Below are positions 59,552-64,000 of a stretch of DNA of 64,000 bases, in pieces. The DNA comes from Leeia oryzae DSM 17879. GTDB taxonomy: Bacteria; Pseudomonadota; Gammaproteobacteria; Burkholderiales; Leeiaceae. Within the stretch, counting starts at the first letter, position 1; every line of letters begins with the position of its first letter. The position numbers and the translations under genes are program-made. The notes under the pieces are model-generated. The model saw only the letters and a list, made by a program, of their open reading frames with translations. It had not been told where the DNA came from and did not search any database. The stretch lies in the NCBI RefSeq assembly GCF_000376945.1, contig NZ_AQXU01000025.1, forward strand, positions 310,001-374,000, in the 5' to 3' direction.

Positions 59552-60559
59552 CTATGAAATATTGTAGTTTTCGTACCATTTCGCAAACCGCATCAACCCG
59601 TCCTCCAACGAGGTAGACGGCGCAAAGCCGCACAGTTGCTGCAACCGCTCGGTATCGGCATAGGTTGCCTCGACGTCGCCCGGTTGCATTGACAAAAATT
59701 CTTTGTTGGCGACTTTGCCCAGCACTTTTTCCAGCGTTTCGATGAACGTCATCAATGGCACCGGGTTGTGGTTGCCAATATTAAACACCCGATAAGGTGC
59801 AAAACTGGTTGCCGGCTGGGGGGCCAATCGGTCAAATTCGGCATCCGGTGTAGCCGGACGGTCCAACACCTGAATGATACCTTCGACAATATCATCGATG
59901 TAAGTAAAGTCTCGCCTTAATTGTCCATGATTAAAGACCGGGATGGTTTCTCCTGCCAGAATCTTTTTCGTGAAGGACCAGTAAGCCATATCAGGCCTCC
60001 CCCAGGGTCCGTAGACCGTAAAGAACCGAAGACCCGTGGTCGATATATTAAACAGATGGCTATAGGTATGAGCCATCAGTTCATTGGATTTTTTGGTGGC
60101 TGCATACAGACTGACCGGATGATCTACCGAGTCCGACTCCGAAAACGGGACTTTCTGGTTGGCGCCGTACACGCTACTGGAACTGGCATAAACGAGATGA
60201 CGCACCGGGTATTGACGGCACGCCTCCAGCACATTGACAAACCCGGTCAGATTGCTGGCGACATAGGCCCGCGGGTTTTCCAGCGAGTACCGCACACCCG
60301 CCTGGGCCGCCAGGTTGATGACGGCATCAAATTTTTCTTTGGCAAACAACAGCATCAATGGTGCGGCATCGGCAATGTCCATTTTCTCGAAACGGAAATT
60401 GGCATGCGGGGTCAGACGCGCCAGACGAGCCTCTTTGAGCGCCGGATCATAATAACTATTGAGGTTATCTATACCGACAACTTCATCGCCTCTGGCCAGC
60501 AGACGCTCGGCAACATGCATGCCGATAAACCCGGCAGCACCGGTAACCAGTATTTTCAT
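59552..60559 (-). CDS. NAD-dependent epimerase, UDP-glucuronate 4-epimerase type
   Basis: Extended short-chain dehydrogenase of 335 residues. The NAD-binding GAAGFIGMH motif is at residues 7-15, the catalytic YAATKKS (Tyr and Lys) near 152, and ASSSSVYGAN supplies the serine. NLNSYYDPALKEARL and RFFTVYGPWGRPDMAYW resemble UDP-glucuronate 4-epimerases (LspL/CapI), which make UDP-galacturonate for surface polysaccharide or LPS. The exact sugar cannot be proven. Its ATG overlaps the stop of the upstream glycosyltransferase (ATGA). Confidence 0.9.
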   Translation of the reverse strand: MKILVTGAAGFIGMHVAERLLARGDEVVGIDNLNSYYDPALKEARLARLTPHANFRFEKMDIADAAPLMLLFAKEKFDAVINLAAQAGVRYSLENPRAYVASNLTGFVNVLEACRQYPVRHLVYASSSSVYGANQKVPFSESDSVDHPVSLYAATKKSNELMAHTYSHLFNISTTGLRFFTVYGPWGRPDMAYWSFTKKILAGETIPVFNHGQLRRDFTYIDDIVEGIIQVLDRPATPDAEFDRLAPQPATSFAPYRVFNIGNHNPVPLMTFIETLEKVLGKVANKEFLSMQPGDVEATYADTERLQQLCGFAPSTSLEDGLMRFAKWYENYNIS

Positions 60560-61338
60560 GAGTTGTGTTCCTGTTTCTGGCGGGCAAGTTCTCTTGCCTT
60601 TGCATATTTGATAAAACTGTTGAAGCAGCCGATGCTGATATGTACCAGCCCGGCGGCGCCGTCTTTCCAGCCCCCTTTGAGTACCAGCATTTTGAACGCT
60701 CTTAATAACGGGGAAAAAAGCATCTTGCTGACTGTAGGCACTTTGCCCTGAGCAACCAGTGCCGCAGCCTGTAGTGTGGTGTAACGGTTTTGCTTGTCCA
60801 GATAAACGGAGATGTCATCGGCGGAATCATGCATCAGGTCTCCAGACAGCGTTCCCACCGGTTGACGGGTGACCACATGCTCGTGCACGGTGTGGGCACT
60901 CCATTGTGCCTGACGGCGATCAAACAGACGGATGTTGTAATCCGGATAGCCTTCCCCATGCTTTAACCAACGCCCCATAAACCGGTTACAGCGCGGCATA
61001 CGATAAACAGCGTAATCACTGCGTGTCAGTGCCACCTGAATGCTTGCAGCCAGGCGTGGACTGACGGATTCATCCGCATCCAGACACAGCACCCAGTCGT
61101 GCCTGGCCTGATTGACCGCGAACTGCTTTTGCGGCCCGAACCCCAACCATTCCTGAAAAATGAATCTTGCCCCAAACTGTGTGGCGATGGCTTCGGTATT
61201 GTCAGTACTACCTGAGTCGACAATGACGATTTCGTCACAAAACGCTAGCGAAGTCAGACAGGCAGACAAATGCGCGCCTGCATTTTTGGTAATCAATACT
61301 GCCGACAGCGGCTTGGGTGCATCCGGAATGCTGGCCAT
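60556..61338 (-). CDS. WaaE/KdtX-like family 2 glycosyltransferase
   Basis: Predicted LPS-core sugar transferase of 260 residues. The GT-A start is SAVLITKNAGAHLSACLTSLAF, then VIVDSGSTDNTEAIA and the metal-binding DADES near residue 88. The layout with FIFQEWLGFGPQKQFAVNQA is typical of the WaaE/KdtX subgroup that adds a beta-glucose to the inner-core heptose. It overlaps the epimerase gene by four bases and is divergent from waaC, which supports an LPS role. Confidence 0.88.
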   Translation of the reverse strand: MASIPDAPKPLSAVLITKNAGAHLSACLTSLAFCDEIVIVDSGSTDNTEAIATQFGARFIFQEWLGFGPQKQFAVNQARHDWVLCLDADESVSPRLAASIQVALTRSDYAVYRMPRCNRFMGRWLKHGEGYPDYNIRLFDRRQAQWSAHTVHEHVVTRQPVGTLSGDLMHDSADDISVYLDKQNRYTTLQAAALVAQGKVPTVSKMLFSPLLRAFKMLVLKGGWKDGAAGLVHISIGCFNSFIKYAKARELARQKQEHNS

Positions 61339-61421
61339 TGATGAAAGCCTGTGAATGGTTTTTGAGCGTGAATTCGGTTTTGCCCGAGATTATACCCCTA
61401 AGCTCCGGTACAATGCTGCAC

Positions 61422-62396
61422 ATGCCGAATATCTTACTTGTCCGCATGTCATCCATGGGGGATCTGATCCATACCCTGCCGGTGGTGACAGACATCAAAA
61501 CGCACTTCCCTGACGCACAGATCGACTGGGTTGCGGAAGAGGCTTATACCGAATTGCCCCGGCTGCATCCTGGTGTTGCCCACGTATTGCCAATTGCCAT
61601 CCGTCGCTGGCGCAAGCGCCTGTGGTCACCGGCAATACATGCAGAAATCCGTGCGTTTCTTGAGCGCCTCGACCAGGATCGTTACGATGCGATCATTGAC
61701 CCGCAAGGTCTGCTGAAAAGTGCATGGGTATGCAAGCGGGCCCGTGGGCCATCTTGCGCATTTGACAAAACCAATATCCGTGACCGGTTTGCGCTCCCCT
61801 TTTATGACCGGACATTTGCCATCCCGAAAACCGACCATGTGATTACCAAGAACCGGAAACTGGCGGGATTGGCGCTGGGATATACCCCGGATGAGGCCAT
61901 CCGCTATGGCATCCGGAATGTAGATCATCCGCTGGCGTGGCTACCCGCCGGGCCATACGCCTGCCTGTTGGTCAATACCGCCCGCGCGGCCAAGGAATGG
62001 CATGAACCGAACTGGATCCGCCTTGGTCAGGCACTGGCAGCCACAGGGTTGCAAAGCATCCTGACGTGGGGAAGCCATGCCGAGCGCGAGCGGGCCGAGC
62101 GCATTGCCAGCCAGTTGCCCGGCGCTATCGTGGCCCCCAAACTGACCTTGATGGATGCAACGGCCATGCTGTCCCGCGCGGAAGTGACCATCGGTGTGGA
62201 TACCGGCTTTACCCATATATCCAATGCAGTGGAAACCCCGACCATTGCGATTTTTTGCGATAGCGACCCGAACCACGCCGGTGTGATTGGCGACCAATAC
62301 GTAGCCAATCTGGGCGGCGTTCAGCAACAGCCCTCGTTCGATGAAGTCTTGCAGCATGTATTGGCAGCACTGGATAGCCGCAAGGTGACCGAGTGA
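61422..62396 (+). CDS. waaC: Lipopolysaccharide heptosyltransferase I
   Basis: Adds the first L-glycero-D-manno-heptose to Kdo2-lipid A on the cytoplasmic face of the inner membrane. GT-B family 9: ILLVRMSSMGDLIHTLPVVTDI at the N-terminus, and the C-terminal nucleotide-sugar site with VTIGVDTGFTHISNAVETPTIAIF. 324 residues from the ATG at 61422; an ATG three codons upstream is equally possible, and no strong ribosome site helps. Its stop overlaps the waaA ATG (TGATG). Confidence 0.93.
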   Translation: MPNILLVRMSSMGDLIHTLPVVTDIKTHFPDAQIDWVAEEAYTELPRLHPGVAHVLPIAIRRWRKRLWSPAIHAEIRAFLERLDQDRYDAIIDPQGLLKSAWVCKRARGPSCAFDKTNIRDRFALPFYDRTFAIPKTDHVITKNRKLAGLALGYTPDEAIRYGIRNVDHPLAWLPAGPYACLLVNTARAAKEWHEPNWIRLGQALAATGLQSILTWGSHAERERAERIASQLPGAIVAPKLTLMDATAMLSRAEVTIGVDTGFTHISNAVETPTIAIFCDSDPNHAGVIGDQYVANLGGVQQQPSFDEVLQHVLAALDSRKVTE

Positions 62397-63685
62397 TGTG
62401 GCGTCGGTTTGTCTACACGGCCTGCTGGTTTCTGCTGTTACCGGTTATCCCGCTACGGCTCTGGTGGCGCGGTCGCAAAGAGCCCGGCTACAAGCGGTTT
62501 ATTGCCGAGCGATTTGGCGTTTATCGTACTAGCGAGCCACAGCAGCCGGTGATCTGGCTGCATGCCGTGTCGCTTGGCGAAACCCGGGCGGCTCAACCTT
62601 TGGTGGACAAACTGCGCGAACACTATCCAGCCTATCATCTGGTGATTACCCACATGACCGCCACCGGTCGGCAAGCGGCCGAGAGTCTGTATGGCGAGTT
62701 TGCGACTATCGTTACCCTGCCCTATGATTATCCGTTTGCGATGCGCCGTTTTTTACGCCACTTTCAGCCTGCGCTGGGACTGATCATGGAAACGGAAATC
62801 TGGCCCAATATGTGTCACGCTGCCGCCGTCGCGCATGTGCCGCTGTTTCTGGTCAATGCCCGCTTGTCTGAACGCTCCGCCCTGCGTTACCGCAAATGGC
62901 ACAAGCTGATTGGCCCTGCCCTGTGCCGCTTTTCTGCCATTGCCGCACAAGGACAAGCGGATGCCGAACGCTTTGCCGCGCTAGGGGCGCAGCACGTACA
63001 TGTGTGTGGCAACCTGAAGTTTGACCTTACGCCCCCCGTTACCCAATTGATGCTTGGTCAGCAACTAGCAGCCTGGCTTGGCAAGCGTCCCGTATTTTTG
63101 TTTGCCAGCAGCCGCGAAGGGGAAGAACAGTTGCTGTTGACTCACTGGGTGCGCCATCGCATCGCCCGGCAAGCCTTATTGGTGATCGTCCCTCGCCACC
63201 CGCAGCGGTTTGATGAGGTCGCACTGCTGATGACGGATGCCGGTTTGAATTGGTCACGCCGAAGTTCGGCTGATCTGGCAGTACCGCTGGGCGCTGATAT
63301 TAACGCGGTGCTTGGCGACAGCATGGGCGAAATGTATGCCTGGTATGCCGCCAGTCAGCTGGCACTGATCGGCGGCAGCATGTTGCCCCTGGGCGGCCAG
63401 AATCTGATTGAGGCAGCAGCAGCGGGATGCCCGACGCTCTTGGGGCCACACATGTTTAACTTTGCCGAAGCCGCACAATTGGCAGTTGCCAGTGAAGCCG
63501 CCCGCGAGGTTCTGGATATGGAAGATGCCTTGTCGACAGCCAGCGTGTTGCTGAGCGAACCCGAGCATCTTGCCAGCATGCGTGAGGCCGGGTTGACGTT
63601 TACCCGACAGCATCGGGGTGCCGCCGAACGTGTTGTACAGATACTGCCGGCGCTGCCGCCACACCTTGGCCGGATCACGCCGTGA
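62396..63685 (+). CDS. waaA: 3-deoxy-D-manno-octulosonic acid transferase
   Basis: Transfers Kdo from CMP-Kdo to lipid IVA. A membrane-anchoring N-terminus (TACWFLLLPVIPLRLWWRG) is followed by the GT-B fold: IWLHAVSLGETRAAQPLVDKL contains the catalytic glutamate, and IGGSMLPLGGQNLIEAAAAGCPTLLGPHMFNF the CMP-Kdo site. 429 residues is usual. The ATG at 62396 overlaps the waaC stop; a GTG three bases earlier is possible. Its stop overlaps a GTG that opens recQ. Confidence 0.95.
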   Translation: MWRRFVYTACWFLLLPVIPLRLWWRGRKEPGYKRFIAERFGVYRTSEPQQPVIWLHAVSLGETRAAQPLVDKLREHYPAYHLVITHMTATGRQAAESLYGEFATIVTLPYDYPFAMRRFLRHFQPALGLIMETEIWPNMCHAAAVAHVPLFLVNARLSERSALRYRKWHKLIGPALCRFSAIAAQGQADAERFAALGAQHVHVCGNLKFDLTPPVTQLMLGQQLAAWLGKRPVFLFASSREGEEQLLLTHWVRHRIARQALLVIVPRHPQRFDEVALLMTDAGLNWSRRSSADLAVPLGADINAVLGDSMGEMYAWYAASQLALIGGSMLPLGGQNLIEAAAAGCPTLLGPHMFNFAEAAQLAVASEAAREVLDMEDALSTASVLLSEPEHLASMREAGLTFTRQHRGAAERVVQILPALPPHLGRITP

Positions 63686-64000
63686 CCTCGATGACCCAAG
63701 CACTCTCGGTACTGCAACATACCTTTGGCTATCCGGCGTTTCGCGGCAAGCAGCAAGCCATTATTGAGACACTAGCCCGTGGTGACGATGCACTGGTCTT
63801 GATGCCGACCGGTGGCGGCAAATCGCTGTGTTACCAGATTCCGTCGCTGATCCGCCCTGGCTGCGGCATTGTCGTTTCCCCCTTGATTGCCTTGATGCAA
63901 GATCAGGTGGACACCTTGCGCCAACTGGGGGTGCGGGCGGCTTATCTGAACTCGACACTGGATAGCCGTGACGCATGGCTGACCGAGCAGCAATTGCTCC
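63682..64000 (+). CDS. recQ: ATP-dependent DNA helicase RecQ (N-terminal part, cut by window edge)
   Basis: Superfamily 2 helicase for recombination and repair. The visible 106 codons include the family opening LQHTFGYPAFRGKQQAIIE, helicase motif I PTGGGKSLCYQIP and motif Ia SPLIALMQDQV. Translation could begin at GTG 63682, which overlaps the waaA stop (GTGA), or at ATG 63691. The rest of the helicase, RQC and HRDC domains lie beyond base 64000. Confidence 0.93.
   Translation, partial: MTSMTQALSVLQHTFGYPAFRGKQQAIIETLARGDDALVLMPTGGGKSLCYQIPSLIRPGCGIVVSPLIALMQDQVDTLRQLGVRAAYLNSTLDSRDAWLTEQQLL

Overview
The window is an ordinary chromosomal stretch of a Gram-negative betaproteobacterium. The gene set and order (atpIBEFHAGDC-glmU-glmR-glmS, lptD-surA-pdxA-ksgA, amgK-murU, System II cytochrome c biogenesis resB-ccsA, waaC-waaA, an alphaproteobacteria/betaproteobacteria-type DksA) suggest the order Neisseriales (Chromobacteriaceae or a neighbouring family). 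That placement is inferred from gene content and is not proven. The sequence is moderately GC-rich and densely coded on both strands. I see no rRNA, tRNA, insertion sequence, prophage, CRISPR array or recognisable defence island.

Layout. 0-5 kb (minus strand): prmA (cut by the window edge), metC, uppP, then yqgE-ruvX-pyrB. 5-13.5 kb: a photolyase (plus), then a minus-strand run of a TonB-like protein, an RNase II family exonuclease, a YqiA-type esterase, a secreted glutaredoxin-like protein overlapping an SH3/membrane protein, and oligopeptidase A. 13.6-20.7 kb: gamma-carbonic anhydrase, engB, cytochrome c4, resB-ccsA, dksA, a stand-alone TfoX C-terminal-domain protein and ruvA. 20.8-26.2 kb: the outer-membrane biogenesis run lptD-surA-pdxA-ksgA, read on the minus strand. 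26.3-33.2 kb: amgK-murU-ruvC (peptidoglycan recycling linked by overlapping codons to the Holliday-junction resolvase), an EVE-domain/flavoprotein pair, psd-pssA (phosphatidylethanolamine synthesis), a cation efflux protein and a LysE-type exporter.

33.2-44.1 kb is the most coherent accessory block: a cobalamin uptake and salvage operon, btuB-cobU-cobT-cobO-btuF-btuC-btuD-cobC-cobQ. Almost every junction overlaps or has a gap of a few bases. A cobalamin riboswitch precedes btuB, with a hairpin directly beside the btuB ribosome binding site. cobS reads divergently from the same control region, and an orphan solute-binding protein lies downstream. cbiB and the threonine-phosphate decarboxylase (cobD) are not in the window.

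44.2-59.5 kb: a BPSS1780-type membrane protein, queD, a HAD nucleotidase, argB, a Nu-class-like glutathione transferase, glmS with its DeoR-type regulator, glmU and the complete F1Fo ATP synthase operon behind a clear sigma-70 promoter. 59.5-64 kb: a UDP-glucuronate-type epimerase and a WaaE-like glycosyltransferase (minus), then waaC-waaA and the start of recQ (plus), i.e. LPS inner core and surface sugar genes.

I do not see a clearly new multi-gene system. The observations most worth a second look are the hairpin-dense gap at 9969-10253, the secreted glutaredoxin/SH3 gene pair, the cobalamin control region, the TTTCG repeat cluster upstream of glmR, the TTG-started TfoX-C protein behind a zinc-finger-less DksA, and an inverted pair of sequences resembling a Neisseria DNA uptake sequence upstream of argB.
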